A stretch of 64,000 nucleotides of DNA from CAZPQK01 sp964588695 (GCA_964588695.1 CAZPQK010000001.1:186001-250000); one strand, 5' to 3'; shown: positions 32,713 to 42,670, numbered from the stretch's first letter. Translations and numbers: made by a program. The notes: generated by a model from the letters alone, not told the origin.

Positions 32713-34758
32713 ATGAACGATCAACGCGACCCCGATAAGCGCTTTACGCGGCCGCCAAATCAAAAGCAGCCAGCGGGCAAACCCAACCGGCCGCTCAAGG
32801 CCATGGTGTTCTGGGTCATTCTGGTGCTCGTGCTGCTCATCGCGTTCCAGATGTTCGAGATGGGCAAGACCCCGCAGTACCCGATCAACTTTTCCGAGCT
32901 GACGACCCAGATTGACGACGGCAACATCAAGAAAGTCACCATTAAGGGTCTGGAGATTTCCGGCGAGTTTGTGCGTCCAACGCTGGTGCCGATCGAGGCG
33001 GCAAACGAAGAAGTCCGCGAAATTAAAGTCGAACACTTTACCGCGACCGTTCCCTACGAAGATCCCGAACTGGTCGCTCGCATTCAGGACAAAAACCCCA
33101 ACGCCGTCATCGAAGGAAAACTCCCCGGCGGGAGCGTGTGGTTTAAGTTGCTCACGTCCGGTCTTCCGCTACTGCTGATTATCGGTCTATGGCTGCTCAT
33201 CATGCGTCAAATGCAGGCCGGCGGTAACCGCGCATTTTCGTTTGGCAAGTCGCGTGCGCGCATGTTCGGCGGCGACCGCCCCAAAGTTACGTTTAACGAT
33301 GTCGCCGGCGCCGACGAAGCCAAAGAAGAACTGCAAGAGATCATCGAGTTCTTGCGCGACCCCAAGAAGTTTCAAAAGCTGGGCGGCCGAATTCCCAAGG
33401 GTGCGATTCTGCTTGGACCTCCGGGAACCGGAAAGACGCTGCTGGCGCGCGCCGTGGCTGGCGAAGCCAACGTGCCATTCTTTTCGATGTCCGGCTCTGA
33501 CTTTGTAGAGATGTTTGTCGGTGTAGGTGCGTCGCGAGTGCGTGACCTGTTCGAGCAGGGTAAAAAGAACGCGCCGTGCATTCTGTTCATCGACGAAATC
33601 GACGCGGTCGGTCGTCATCGCGGTGCCGGGCTTGGCGGCGGTCACGACGAGCGCGAGCAAACACTTAACCAGTTGCTGGTTGAAATGGACGGCTTCGAAA
33701 GCAATGACGGTGTCATCCTGCTGGCCGCCACCAACCGCCCCGACGTTCTCGACCCCGCGCTTATGCGCCCCGGCCGTTTTGACCGTCGCGTTACCGTTGA
33801 CCTTCCCGACGTTAAAGGGCGCGAAGGCATTCTGCAGGTTCACACACGCAAGGTGCCCCTGGCCGACAATGTTGACCTGGAAGTTCTGGCGCGCGCAACT
33901 CCGGGGATGTCGGGTGCCGACCTGGCCAACCTGGTCAACGAGGCGGCGCTTCTCGCCGCTCGCTTTGGCCTGCAAAAGGTCGACATGGACACCATGGAAG
34001 AAGCCAAAGACAAAATCTTCCTGGGCCCGGAACGTCGCAGCCGCGTCGTGAAAGACGAGACCAAGAAGCTTACCGCGTACCACGAAGCCGGCCACGCGGT
34101 TGTGGGCGCGAACCTGGAGCACTCCGACGAGGTGCATAAGGTTACGATTATTCCGCGCGGTCGCGCCGGCGGGTTGACGTTTTTCCTTCCCGAAGATGAT
34201 CGCACCGAGTACTCGCGCGACTGGTGTTTGGACACCGTGTGCCAGGCGCTTGGCGGCCGCGTCGCCGAACAACTTGTACTGGAGCGCATGGGCAGCGGCG
34301 CGTCGTCCGACATCCAGATGATCTCCAAACTGGTTCGCCGGATGGTGACGCAGTGGGGAATGAGCGACAAACTGGGGCCAATTGCTTTTGGCGAGCGCGA
34401 CACCGAAGTGTTTCTTGGCCGCGACATTGTTCAAAGCCAGGACTACAGCGAATCCACCGCGCAGGAAATCGACGCCGAAGTACGGCGCATGATTGACGAG
34501 CAGTACGATCGCGCGAAGAAGATTCTGACCGAGCACATCGACGAGCTGCACGCGGTCGCACAAGCGCTACTGGAGCGTGAGACGATCGACGCGGCCGAGT
34601 TGAAGACGTTGCTTTCGGGCGGTACGCTGGATCCGATCGCCACCGGCACAACCAGTCCCGACGCGGAAGTCTCTACCGAGGAAACCAAACCCGAGCGTCC
34701 GAAGCGGGATCCGTTCCCGCGCATTCCGCCGCTGGCGGATCCGGACGCGAGCACCTAG
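32713..34758 (+). CDS. ftsH: ATP-dependent zinc metalloprotease FtsH
   Basis: A 681-residue membrane-anchored protease that degrades membrane and regulatory proteins. TM1 is at about 29-47, followed by a periplasmic domain and TM2 at about 143-160. The AAA+ domain has Walker A GPPGTGKT near 235, Walker B ILFIDEIDAVG near 292 and the second region of homology NRPDVLDPALMRPGRFDR. The zinc protease site HEAGH is at about 457. The C-terminal tail is acidic and Pro-rich. The neighbours tilS and hpt before it and folP after it are a common arrangement. Confidence 0.96.
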   Translation: MNDQRDPDKRFTRPPNQKQPAGKPNRPLKAMVFWVILVLVLLIAFQMFEMGKTPQYPINFSELTTQIDDGNIKKVTIKGLEISGEFVRPTLVPIEAANEEVREIKVEHFTATVPYEDPELVARIQDKNPNAVIEGKLPGGSVWFKLLTSGLPLLLIIGLWLLIMRQMQAGGNRAFSFGKSRARMFGGDRPKVTFNDVAGADEAKEELQEIIEFLRDPKKFQKLGGRIPKGAILLGPPGTGKTLLARAVAGEANVPFFSMSGSDFVEMFVGVGASRVRDLFEQGKKNAPCILFIDEIDAVGRHRGAGLGGGHDEREQTLNQLLVEMDGFESNDGVILLAATNRPDVLDPALMRPGRFDRRVTVDLPDVKGREGILQVHTRKVPLADNVDLEVLARATPGMSGADLANLVNEAALLAARFGLQKVDMDTMEEAKDKIFLGPERRSRVVKDETKKLTAYHEAGHAVVGANLEHSDEVHKVTIIPRGRAGGLTFFLPEDDRTEYSRDWCLDTVCQALGGRVAEQLVLERMGSGASSDIQMISKLVRRMVTQWGMSDKLGPIAFGERDTEVFLGRDIVQSQDYSESTAQEIDAEVRRMIDEQYDRAKKILTEHIDELHAVAQALLERETIDAAELKTLLSGGTLDPIATGTTSPDAEVSTEETKPERPKRDPFPRIPPLADPDAST

Positions 34759-34768
34759 TGGAGTCTGG

Positions 34769-35638
34769 TTGGGTCGCAATCAAGCGCTAGACTGCCGCGG
34801 TTATCGGCTGGAATTCGACGGGCGTCCGTTGGTGATGGGAATCATCAACGTGACGCCCGATTCTTTTTCGGATGGCGGGCAATTCGATCGAGTAAACGAC
34901 GCGCTCGCCCACGCCCATCGCCTGGCTGCCGAGGGCGCCGATATTATCGACATCGGTGGAGAATCCACCCGCCCGGGTGCGGATGCGGTGAGTATCGAGC
35001 AAGAAACGGAACGGGTCTTGCCAGTCATCGAACAGCTGGTGTCGGGGCCCAACGCGTTAGACCTGCCGATTTCGGTAGACACCCGCAAAGCGGCGGTTGC
35101 CGCGGCCGCGCTAAAGGCCGGGGCGCACCTGGTTAACGACGTCAGCGCGGCGAGCGACCCGGAAATGGCGGCGGTTGTCGCCGGCTATCGCGACGTACCG
35201 ATGATCCTGATGCACATGAAGGGTGTGCCCAAGAGCATGCAGCAGCAGCCGTACTACCAGGATGTCGTCGCCGAAGTTAGCGAGTATCTGGGGCAACGCG
35301 CACAGGCGGTCGCGGCGGCGGGCATAGCACCCAACCGCGTGCTCCTGGACCCGGGGATAGGGTTTGGGAAACGGTTAGAAGACAACCTGGATTTGCTGCA
35401 TCACGTTGACCAACTGCAAGAGTTGGGCTATCCATTACTGGTAGGCGCGTCCCGCAAAACCTTCATTGGCCTTTTGCTGGACCAGCCCACCGACCAGCGT
35501 CTGTCCGGCAGCCTTGCGGTCGCCGCGCACTGTTGGCAACGAGGCGTCGAAGTTGTAAGAGTTCACGACGTGCGGGAAACGGTGGAACTGTTCGCGGTCC
35601 TTGACGCGATTCATCACCCCGACACGCATCGCAAGTAG
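34769..35638 (+). CDS. folP: Dihydropteroate synthase
   Basis: A 289-residue folate enzyme joining p-aminobenzoate to dihydropterin pyrophosphate. Family signatures are MGIINVTPDSFSDGG near 23-37, DIIDIGGESTRPGA, ISVDTRK, LVNDVSA, MILMHMKG, LDPGIGFGK and LVGASRKTFIG. The start is a TTG with GTGGAG upstream, 10 bases after the ftsH stop. The order ftsH-folP followed by a nucleotide-related gene is widespread; here cdaA takes the third place, 6 bases downstream. Confidence 0.95.
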   Translation: MGRNQALDCRGYRLEFDGRPLVMGIINVTPDSFSDGGQFDRVNDALAHAHRLAAEGADIIDIGGESTRPGADAVSIEQETERVLPVIEQLVSGPNALDLPISVDTRKAAVAAAALKAGAHLVNDVSAASDPEMAAVVAGYRDVPMILMHMKGVPKSMQQQPYYQDVVAEVSEYLGQRAQAVAAAGIAPNRVLLDPGIGFGKRLEDNLDLLHHVDQLQELGYPLLVGASRKTFIGLLLDQPTDQRLSGSLAVAAHCWQRGVEVVRVHDVRETVELFAVLDAIHHPDTHRK

Positions 35639-35644
35639 GCACAC

Positions 35645-36445
35645 ATGAGCTTCCTTTCCTCCGAAGTTATCTTTGACGTCCTCGACGTTATTATCGTGTC
35701 GTACTTGCTGTATCGATTGTTCTCGCTGATGCGAGGCACACGTGCGGTCCACATGTTCTTTGGACTGATGGTGCTGTTTATGCTGTCGGTGGTCGCGCAG
35801 TGGCTGAACCTTAGCGCCGTCAACTGGATCATCTCCAGCTTGCGCACCGTCTGGGTCATCGCGTTTGTGATTATCTTCCAGCCCGAACTTCGTCGCGCCC
35901 TGGCCAGTGTTGGCCAGAACCGGGTGCTGCGTCGTTTCGTCAACGTCGCCGAAAGCGGCGTGATCCCCGAAGTCATCAAGGCCGCGCAGAATATGGCCGA
36001 ACGCAAAATTGGCGCGCTGATCGTCTTGGAAAAAGACATGGGGCTTAAGAACTACATCGAAACGGGTACGCGGGTGGATGCAAAAGTCACCGACGAATTG
36101 CTGCACACCATTTTTACGCCGCCCAGCCCGCTTCACGACGGCGCGGTGATCATTCAGAATGATCGTGTCATTGCTGCCGGATGTATTCTTCCGCTCACCC
36201 AGGATCACAGAGCCGCCACCGCGTTGGGCACACGGCATCGCGCGGCGCTAGGTCTTAGCGAAGAATCGGATGCGTTTGTTATTGTCGTGTCGGAAGAGAC
36301 GGGATCAATTTCATACGCCGAAGGCGGCAAGCTGCACCGCAAGGTCGACGTGAACACGCTTCGTGGTGTGCTCCTGGACGACTTTGGCGTAAAAGCGGAC
36401 GACAAGTCGGCCACAGCGTCGGCTGCGGCTCCCGCAAGTTCGTAG
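35645..36445 (+). CDS. cdaA: Diadenylate cyclase CdaA
   Basis: A 266-residue membrane enzyme that makes cyclic di-AMP from two ATP. Three N-terminal membrane segments (about 8-25, 35-52, 57-75) precede the DisA_N catalytic domain. Its signature motifs are PLHDGAVII near 162-170 and GTRHRAALG near 195-203. The C-terminal tail is Ala/Ser-rich. Cyclic di-AMP controls potassium and osmolyte transport and wall balance. The gene closes the tilS-hpt-ftsH-folP run. Confidence 0.94.
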   Translation: MSFLSSEVIFDVLDVIIVSYLLYRLFSLMRGTRAVHMFFGLMVLFMLSVVAQWLNLSAVNWIISSLRTVWVIAFVIIFQPELRRALASVGQNRVLRRFVNVAESGVIPEVIKAAQNMAERKIGALIVLEKDMGLKNYIETGTRVDAKVTDELLHTIFTPPSPLHDGAVIIQNDRVIAAGCILPLTQDHRAATALGTRHRAALGLSEESDAFVIVVSEETGSISYAEGGKLHRKVDVNTLRGVLLDDFGVKADDKSATASAAAPASS

Positions 36446-36500
36446 ACCCGCGTAGTTTTCCCCGAAAGTCTGTTTACCGCAAGGCTGCGCGCTGCAGCTG

Positions 36501-39122
36501 CTAAGCGTCCGGCAGTAGTTTCACAATTGCGGCGTGCTCGGGCGCAAAGTACGCGCGCGCGACGTCGCGCATGGCTTCCAGGTCGACTTTGGCCAGGCGT
36601 TCGGGAATGCGGTCAACTTCCTGCCAACCGTAACCCAGCGCTTCGTACGCGCCATAAGCCAATGCTTGCGACGAATTCTTTTGCAACTGCATCACGTGCG
36701 ATCCCATTAGCCACTCGCGCGACCGGTGCAACTCTTCTTCCGACACGTACGCTTTAGACACGCGGGCCAGTTCGGTTTGAATGACTTCGATCGCGAGTGC
36801 AACTTCGTCGGGCGTTGGGTTCGCGTACCCAAAAAAGATACCACCGTCTTTTAGCGGCGCAAACGCCGAGCCGGTCATATATCCCAACGAACGCTTGTCG
36901 CGCAACTCCACAAACAGACGCCCGCCGAGCCCGGTTAGCACGCCATTAAGCACCTCCATAGCCGCTGCCTCGTCGGTAAGCTTGCTCGGCGCGGTGTAAC
37001 CCGCCAACGCGACACCCTGGCGCACGCCAGGCTTAGTAACGATGTGCTCGCCCGTTCGTTCTGCGCGCGCAGGAACAGCGCGACTGACGGCGTTGGCCGT
37101 GCCCCTCGGCAGATCGCCAAAAACTTTTTCAGCAAAACCAATGGCCAACTCGGGACTGATGTCGCCAACAAAGCTCACCACCAGGCTGTCCGCGCAAAGT
37201 CGCGATTCGTACCAGTCGCGACAGTTAACGCCGGTAAGTTGCGAAAACTGGCTTTCGTCGCCCAAGAACCGATGCGCGTAGGGATGAGTTCCGTAGACAT
37301 TGTGATAGAGCGTGTCGATCGCCAACTGCACCGGATTGTCACGATGACGCGCAAGGTCTTCGAGCATCTTTTCTTTTTCGACCTGGGTGCGTTCTTCATC
37401 GAACAGGGCGTCGCGCACTACGTCGCGGTAGATGGGCACAAGCTGGTCCATCTGCGACGCTAGACTGTTTAAGTAGATGGACGCAGCGTCGTAGCTGGCC
37501 ACGCTTTCGATAGTGCCGCCCATACTTTCGACACGCTCGACCATTTCTTCGGCGGTTAGCCCATAACTCCCTTTGGTGAGCACACGATGAGCCAGCGACG
37601 ATACGCCGTCCTGTCCTTCGGGTTCGGCGCGGCCGCCGCCGTCGATACTTGTAGCCATCGTCACCAATGGAACCAACGGCCGTTGCTTGACCAGCACGCG
37701 CACGCCGTTGTCGAGGCGATGCACTTCTACCTTGCCTGCGGGAGTTTCTTTTTTGGTGGCTCGCGAGCCCGTTACGGCGGTGCGGGGCAGCGCGTCGGTG
37801 GCCGGGGCGTGATCGGTCAAGACGGCCGAAACCCGTCTGGTTACATCCTCAACCGACAGTTCTCTGGTACCACAACCATCCGGCCCGTACAGAACCAACG
37901 AACAATTTGACGGGGTAAAATACCGGCGCGCGACCGCCATCACCTGTTCGGGCGACACCGTGGCGATTGCGTCGCGATGCTTGTCGCCCATATTGTAGTC
38001 GCCCAGAAGTTGGTAGTACCCTAGCTGCGAGGCTTGCCCTTCGACCGTTTCCAGGCTGGAGAACAACGAACGCTCCAGTTGCCGCTGCGCCTTGTCCAAC
38101 TCCTCCAGCGAAACGGGTTCATGTTTTAGTCTTTCGACTTCCGCGAAGATCGCGGAGGTCGCATCAAGGTGTTTGCCATCGGCCATCGACGCGCGAAACA
38201 AAAAGAAGCCTGGCCATTTTTCCGCCAACACACTTGCGCCCGCCGACGTCACCAATCGTTTCTTTTCTTTCACTTCTTGATACAGCCGAGAACTTCGTCC
38301 GGCGCTTAGCAACTCGGAAATCATCTCCAGAACGGGATAGTCTTCGTGCGTGATGCTGGGAATGTGAAACCCGGCGCCCATGTAAGCGTGGTCAATGTTG
38401 CCTTCAAAGCCCTGATAGCGCAGTTCGGTTTGCGGCGGCTCAACCGGTGATTCTCCCATTTCGACATCGCCAGCCCGCCACTGACCGTACGCCTGCTCGA
38501 TGATGGGCATCGCCTCGTCGGGATCGATGTCGCCTACAACAACCAGGACTGCGTTCGACGGACGGTAATAGTTATTGTAGAACTCTACCAACTGATCGCG
38601 CGTGATCTTCTCGACGATCGGTTCGTACCCGGCAATCGGACGGCGGTAGTTGTGCTGGGAAAACCCCAACTCCATCGTTCGATAGAACGTAAACGACTCG
38701 GGGCGGTCGTCGTACATACGCGCTTCGTCGATGACCACCACGCGTTCTTTTACAAACTCCTCGGGCGCGAACGTTGAGTTCATCATCGCATCGGCTTGCA
38801 CTTCCAGTGCAGTGCGGAAGTGCTGAGACGGTAGCACGACGTAGTACATTGTGTACGAGTAGCTGGTGCCGGCGTTTAAATTTCCGCCGTGCGCTTTCAC
38901 GATGTTGCTGATCTCACCGACGCCGTACTTTTCGGTGCCCTTAAACACCATGTGTTCCTGGAAGTGCGCCAGGCCGTTGATCTCTTCGGTTTCGTTCACC
39001 GAGCCCACGCCGAACCACACATTAACCGCCACGATCGGTGTCGACCGATCCTGTTTGAGCAGCACGGTGAGGCCGTTGGGAAGTTCGCGCTTGATGACGG
39101 GGTCGGTGGCGGTGGTGGGCAT
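36501..39122 (-). CDS. M16-family zinc protease with two fused modules, the second inactive
   Basis: An 873-residue protein made of two M16 units of about 430 residues each. The first has the inverted zinc motif HFQEH (H53 to H57) with the downstream Glu in VVVIDEARMY, so it should be active. The second starts near 465 with VHRLDNGVRVLVK and has SSLAHRVLTKG in place of HxxEH, so it lacks the zinc ligands and probably acts as the substrate-clamping half. No signal peptide is evident, so a cytoplasmic peptide-degrading role like pitrilysin or processing peptidase is likely. It stands alone, divergent from the radical SAM gene. Confidence 0.93.
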   Translation of the reverse strand: MPTTATDPVIKRELPNGLTVLLKQDRSTPIVAVNVWFGVGSVNETEEINGLAHFQEHMVFKGTEKYGVGEISNIVKAHGGNLNAGTSYSYTMYYVVLPSQHFRTALEVQADAMMNSTFAPEEFVKERVVVIDEARMYDDRPESFTFYRTMELGFSQHNYRRPIAGYEPIVEKITRDQLVEFYNNYYRPSNAVLVVVGDIDPDEAMPIIEQAYGQWRAGDVEMGESPVEPPQTELRYQGFEGNIDHAYMGAGFHIPSITHEDYPVLEMISELLSAGRSSRLYQEVKEKKRLVTSAGASVLAEKWPGFFLFRASMADGKHLDATSAIFAEVERLKHEPVSLEELDKAQRQLERSLFSSLETVEGQASQLGYYQLLGDYNMGDKHRDAIATVSPEQVMAVARRYFTPSNCSLVLYGPDGCGTRELSVEDVTRRVSAVLTDHAPATDALPRTAVTGSRATKKETPAGKVEVHRLDNGVRVLVKQRPLVPLVTMATSIDGGGRAEPEGQDGVSSLAHRVLTKGSYGLTAEEMVERVESMGGTIESVASYDAASIYLNSLASQMDQLVPIYRDVVRDALFDEERTQVEKEKMLEDLARHRDNPVQLAIDTLYHNVYGTHPYAHRFLGDESQFSQLTGVNCRDWYESRLCADSLVVSFVGDISPELAIGFAEKVFGDLPRGTANAVSRAVPARAERTGEHIVTKPGVRQGVALAGYTAPSKLTDEAAAMEVLNGVLTGLGGRLFVELRDKRSLGYMTGSAFAPLKDGGIFFGYANPTPDEVALAIEVIQTELARVSKAYVSEEELHRSREWLMGSHVMQLQKNSSQALAYGAYEALGYGWQEVDRIPERLAKVDLEAMRDVARAYFAPEHAAIVKLLPDA

Positions 39123-39271
39123 GATTCTCCAAGTCGTTATTATTTAAATACTTATGAAACAGTCGACGGCGACGTCTCCCCAGAATCCTAAGAACTGGCG
39201 CCAGTTTACGCAAGCAAACATCAGACCGGGTTGCGCTTTACCAAAGATTAACGCCGTGGTTCACCCATTAG

Positions 39272-39301
39272 TTGACACAGCGGCCACAGACCGCCTACAC
39301 T
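39272..39301 (+). promoter_or_regulatory. Sigma70-like promoter of the radical SAM gene
   Basis: TTGACA at 39272-39277 and TACACT at 39296-39301 are 18 bases apart. The predicted start near 39308 gives a leader of about 57 bases ending in GGAG seven bases before the ATG. The remainder of 39123-39364 shows nothing else. Confidence 0.6.
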
Positions 39302-39364
39302 TGACCTCCCTGTCCCATTTCATCCCCACTAAGATTCACGTTCACGCTTGGATCGGAGTTCCCT

Positions 39365-40795
39365 ATGCGCATCGTTCTTGCCGATAGTCACGGTCGTGTC
39401 CTGGGCAAAGACCAAACCTCCGCCAACCTCAGTTTGCTTTACTTGGGAGCTTATCTTCGCGAACACTACTCGCCGGATGTGCCGCTAACCTACATCCCAC
39501 AAGTAAAGTCTGACGACTACCACTTGCAAACTATCCGTGACTTTAACGCCGACATCTACGCGTGTTCCTTTACGTCGTTTTCGGCTAAACAAACGTTCGA
39601 GCTAATACGACGCGTTAAGAGCGAGTTTCCCAATGTACTGGTGGTTGCTGGCGGTCCGCACGCGGTAACTCATGCCGAACAAATTCTTCGAGAGTCGGGT
39701 GCCGACATTGTTGCAATCGGCGAAGGTGAAATTACTTTTCTCGAGATCGTTAAACAGTTCGACGATATCCGAAATCAGCTTGGCAGTATCGATGGCGTCG
39801 CCTACCTCGACGACAACGGCGAATACCGCGAGACTGCCCCGCGCGCTTTGATCGATGATTTGGATACGATTCCGTTCCCGATTCGCGACCTGGTCAACGA
39901 TGACGACTTTTGCGGGCTCACCTACAGCAAGGCCCGCCCCAACACCGAGATGGTTATTACGCGCGGCTGCCCGTTGCGCTGCGTCTTTTGCGCGAATCCG
40001 GTGTTTCGGCTTAAGAATGGGCCACTATATCGTGCTCGATCTCCTCAAAACATCGCGGCAGAGGTCCAGTACCTTTACGACCTGGGTTACCGGGAAATCT
40101 ACATGCACTCGGACGAGTTGAACGTCAAGCTGGACTGGTCCATTGATGTGTGCAAAGCGATCGCGGCTCTCGGCTACAAGGACCTGTTTTTTCAATGCAA
40201 CATGCGCGCGGTACCTATGAACGAAGAACTCGCCTACTGGATGAAGCAGGCCAACTTCTGGTTGGTTCGAGTGGGCTTGGAAACAACCAGCGATCGCGTT
40301 CTGAAGGGAATCAAAAAGCGCATGTCGTTTGAGAAAACCGAGAAAGCGCTTCGCTTGATGACCGACCAGGGGATTCGCGTGCTCGCTTTCGCGATGCTGT
40401 TTAACTACTGGGAAGACGACGGCGAACTTCAACATGAATCGGCCGAAGAAGTACGCCAAACGATTCGCGACGTCTATCGCTTGTGGCGAAAGGGATACGT
40501 ACATTACACAAGCTGGCAGTTTGCCAACCCAGTTCCGGGCGCCGAGTTCTATGACATCGCGGTTAAACGGAAGATGATTGCGCCCGACTACCTTCCCAGC
40601 GACACCTGGAACTCGTTTGCGTTTCTGCAGGGCGTTCCGCGAGCGGAGTTCAACAAACTATACGCGTCAGCACGGCGGCAGCAGGCAATCATGGCGATTC
40701 GCGCAGGTAACTTCGAGATACGAAACTATCGCGGCATCGCCCGCAAAGCCTACACGGCTTTGTTCGGAAAGCAACAGTCCGACGCGTCGGTTTAG
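39365..40795 (+). CDS. B12-binding radical SAM protein
   Basis: A 476-residue enzyme. The N-terminal cobalamin-binding-like domain (about 1-140) has NLSLLYLGAYLRE, VAGGPHAVTHAEQ and AIGEGE. The radical SAM domain binds a [4Fe-4S] cluster through C202, C206 and C209 (TRGCPLRCVFC). Later segments include VRVGLETTSDRVLKGIKK. The C-terminal 100 residues have FANPVPGAEFYDIA. Such enzymes carry out methylations or rearrangements in secondary metabolism, lipid or cofactor pathways; the substrate is not evident. It converges with a glycosyltransferase gene, the stops overlapping in TTAG, which may hint at a modified cell-surface product. Confidence 0.9.
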   Translation: MRIVLADSHGRVLGKDQTSANLSLLYLGAYLREHYSPDVPLTYIPQVKSDDYHLQTIRDFNADIYACSFTSFSAKQTFELIRRVKSEFPNVLVVAGGPHAVTHAEQILRESGADIVAIGEGEITFLEIVKQFDDIRNQLGSIDGVAYLDDNGEYRETAPRALIDDLDTIPFPIRDLVNDDDFCGLTYSKARPNTEMVITRGCPLRCVFCANPVFRLKNGPLYRARSPQNIAAEVQYLYDLGYREIYMHSDELNVKLDWSIDVCKAIAALGYKDLFFQCNMRAVPMNEELAYWMKQANFWLVRVGLETTSDRVLKGIKKRMSFEKTEKALRLMTDQGIRVLAFAMLFNYWEDDGELQHESAEEVRQTIRDVYRLWRKGYVHYTSWQFANPVPGAEFYDIAVKRKMIAPDYLPSDTWNSFAFLQGVPRAEFNKLYASARRQQAIMAIRAGNFEIRNYRGIARKAYTALFGKQQSDASV

Positions 40796-41817
40796 TCATT
40801 CTGACTGGCAACGAGGCCTGTTAGACTCGCCACCAGTTCACGGTTGGCGCGCGCGCAATCAAAATGACGAAACGCCGCCCGAGCACCCTCGGCAAGTTCG
40901 GCGAAACGACGGGCGTCGATGGAGCGGATAGCTCGCTCCAGATCGTCGGGCGCACGCGGCTCGATGACAATTCCGGCCGATTCGGGAACGATGTCGGGAA
41001 TGCCCATCCATCGGGTCGTAATCACGGGCATCCCCAGCGAGAAGGCTTCCAGGATGACACCCGGGTATCCCTCCCCAGAAAAGTAGGTTGGCAGTACCAG
41101 GACATCGTATTGCGAAAGGAACTGCAGAGTTGCGTCTGGCGCGATCACGCCGTGATAGAAGGGTTCGTTTTGCAGGGGCAAGTATGCGGAGTCATCAATT
41201 GGCCCCGCAATATCCAAAGTGATACCGTCGATTCTACTCCGAACCGACAACACCTCGCCGACGCCTTTGGTTGCAACCACACGCGAAAGAAATACGAACC
41301 GCGCCGAGAACTCCCTCGATTCCGCTGCAAACGGAGCCGCCGGTCGGCAGTTCGGATGCCATGCGTGACGAATGCCCTCGCGCTCGGCCCGTCGGCACAT
41401 GCTTTTAGTTTCCAAAAGTAGCAGAGCCGAACGAAACGTTGTCGCGCGCTGCCATGCGCGATGCGCCGGAAACGATTGGTCGTAGAGATCAAAGAAGTCT
41501 CCACCGATCGGTTTGAACGCCAGGGGACATCGCACCAGTTTACAGATGCACCAAACTATCGGAGCCAGGTGAAGCATCCCACGCCGGGCGCCGAGAAAAA
41601 CAATCAGGTCGTGTCGTCTCGCAGCGAGCGCAGTTGCGGCAAGTGTGTAGCCCAGATTCCGCAGCGAAGCCGCCGGACCATAATAGCGCCGGGTGTCAAC
41701 TACTCTCCCAAGTAGACCCGCCGTCTCCAGCGCGTCGCGGAACCGACGGGTGGTTCGCGGCGCGCCCCCAACATGGCGATCCAGGACATCGACCGGACCA
41801 ATCAACAACACGCGCAC
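40792..41817 (-). CDS. Glycosyltransferase family 4 (GT-B)
   Basis: A 341-residue protein with a two-domain GT-B layout. The N-terminal acceptor domain begins MRVLLIGPVDVLDRHVGGAP, a GT4-type start with the glycine-rich loop. The C-terminal nucleotide-sugar domain has FVFLSRVVATKGVGEVL, then DVLVLPTYFSGEGYPGVILEAFSLGMPVI (seen in parts SGEGYPGVILEAF and GMPVITT), with the conserved E-x7-E type region. The start is GTG. It probably builds a surface polysaccharide. No neighbouring polysaccharide genes are present apart from the convergent radical SAM gene. Confidence 0.88.
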   Translation of the reverse strand: MRVLLIGPVDVLDRHVGGAPRTTRRFRDALETAGLLGRVVDTRRYYGPAASLRNLGYTLAATALAARRHDLIVFLGARRGMLHLAPIVWCICKLVRCPLAFKPIGGDFFDLYDQSFPAHRAWQRATTFRSALLLLETKSMCRRAEREGIRHAWHPNCRPAAPFAAESREFSARFVFLSRVVATKGVGEVLSVRSRIDGITLDIAGPIDDSAYLPLQNEPFYHGVIAPDATLQFLSQYDVLVLPTYFSGEGYPGVILEAFSLGMPVITTRWMGIPDIVPESAGIVIEPRAPDDLERAIRSIDARRFAELAEGARAAFRHFDCARANRELVASLTGLVASQND

Positions 41818-41907
41818 ACATTTAACCTTTGCGAGGGGACGTTCGTGGCTTGCGCCAGCGATGAACCCGGCGCCTTAGCCGAGCCTACCACAGCTGGTCG
41901 TCGACCG

Positions 41908-41936
41908 TGTAACTATCTGTATATCAGCATGTTACA
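41908..41936. promoter_or_regulatory. Inverted repeat, candidate operator
   Basis: TGTAAC and GTTACA face each other across 17 bases in an AT-rich stretch (41911-41955) upstream of the lipoprotein at 42034. The spacing fits a dimeric regulator binding site. No clear sigma70 hexamers flank it. A similar GTTACA occurs near 5264. Confidence 0.3.
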
Positions 41937-42033
41937 TATACCGACGGTTTTTTTGTTATCACTTTCGCCAGGAATCAGGCGTTTACCAGTGAGGCGCAAT
42001 GGTGCGTCGAACAATTTCTGGTAGGTATTCGCA

Positions 42034-42591
42034 ATGACTGGACTCGCTCACAAGATTCGCAACCTCGTCGTACTCGTGGCCCTCGCTGCCTTTGCCACCG
42101 GCTGCAGCGACGACAGCCCGACCAGCCCATCCGCTAACAATGGCAACGGCGGCGGTAACAACATCAAGACCCCAATCGCAATCGACCTGGACTACATCGA
42201 TGTGCAGAAGTATCCGCGGCAGAAAGACAACGGCGACGATTGGGACTTCCATGCTTGGGATGCGGCCAAGCGCAACCCCGACATGTATATCGACGTCGAA
42301 GGACTTAACGGCACCGTTCACTTCTCGACATCGGTCAAAGCGGACAACGCGTCGGCCCCAACCGACATATCGTTTGCCTCGGGTACGACTGTCCGTCTGT
42401 CGGCAGATACCGTCTATCGGCTGGTGCTGCAAGATAATGACTGGCCCAGCGCCGACGACGAAATGCACGGGCTGCTCTTTCGTCCTCTCAACGGTTACAA
42501 CGACGACAACGCCGACCGCGTGGTCATAAAGGTTGGCGGCAATAACGACAAAGCCTGGTTCTACGTTGTGGGACATTGGGTGTACCAATAG
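42034..42591 (+). CDS. C2-like lipoprotein of unknown function
   Basis: A 185-residue exported lipoprotein. The signal sequence ends FATGC, followed by a flexible Asn/Gly/Ser linker with three SP/SxN units (about 25-45). The folded part has DWDFHAWDAAKRNPDMYIDV, then a strand pair and VLQDNDWPSADDEMHGLLF. Spaced acidic residues of this kind (D-x-D...DD...G) resemble the calcium-binding loops of C2 domains, which is a suggestion rather than an assignment. A strong terminator follows. The upstream region has an inverted repeat. Confidence 0.65.
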   Translation: MTGLAHKIRNLVVLVALAAFATGCSDDSPTSPSANNGNGGGNNIKTPIAIDLDYIDVQKYPRQKDNGDDWDFHAWDAAKRNPDMYIDVEGLNGTVHFSTSVKADNASAPTDISFASGTTVRLSADTVYRLVLQDNDWPSADDEMHGLLFRPLNGYNDDNADRVVIKVGGNNDKAWFYVVGHWVYQ

Positions 42592-42630
42592 CTCCCCGAT
42601 AGCGCTTGCAACAGCGAGAAGGCGGGCACC

Positions 42631-42670
42631 ATCGCCTCCGAAGGTTTTCACTTCGGGGGCGATTGTTTTT
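42631..42670 (+). terminator. Rho-independent terminator after the C2-like lipoprotein
   Basis: A long stem ATCGCC-CCGAAG / CTTCGG-GGCGAT with small bulges spans 42631-42663, followed by TGTTTTT. It begins 40 bases after the stop codon. Confidence 0.8.

Noticed and set aside
33187..34563. 458-codon open frame antisense to ftsH
   Set aside because: It lies wholly inside ftsH, has no ribosome site and its product is a low-similarity His/Arg-rich sequence typical of GC-rich antisense frames.
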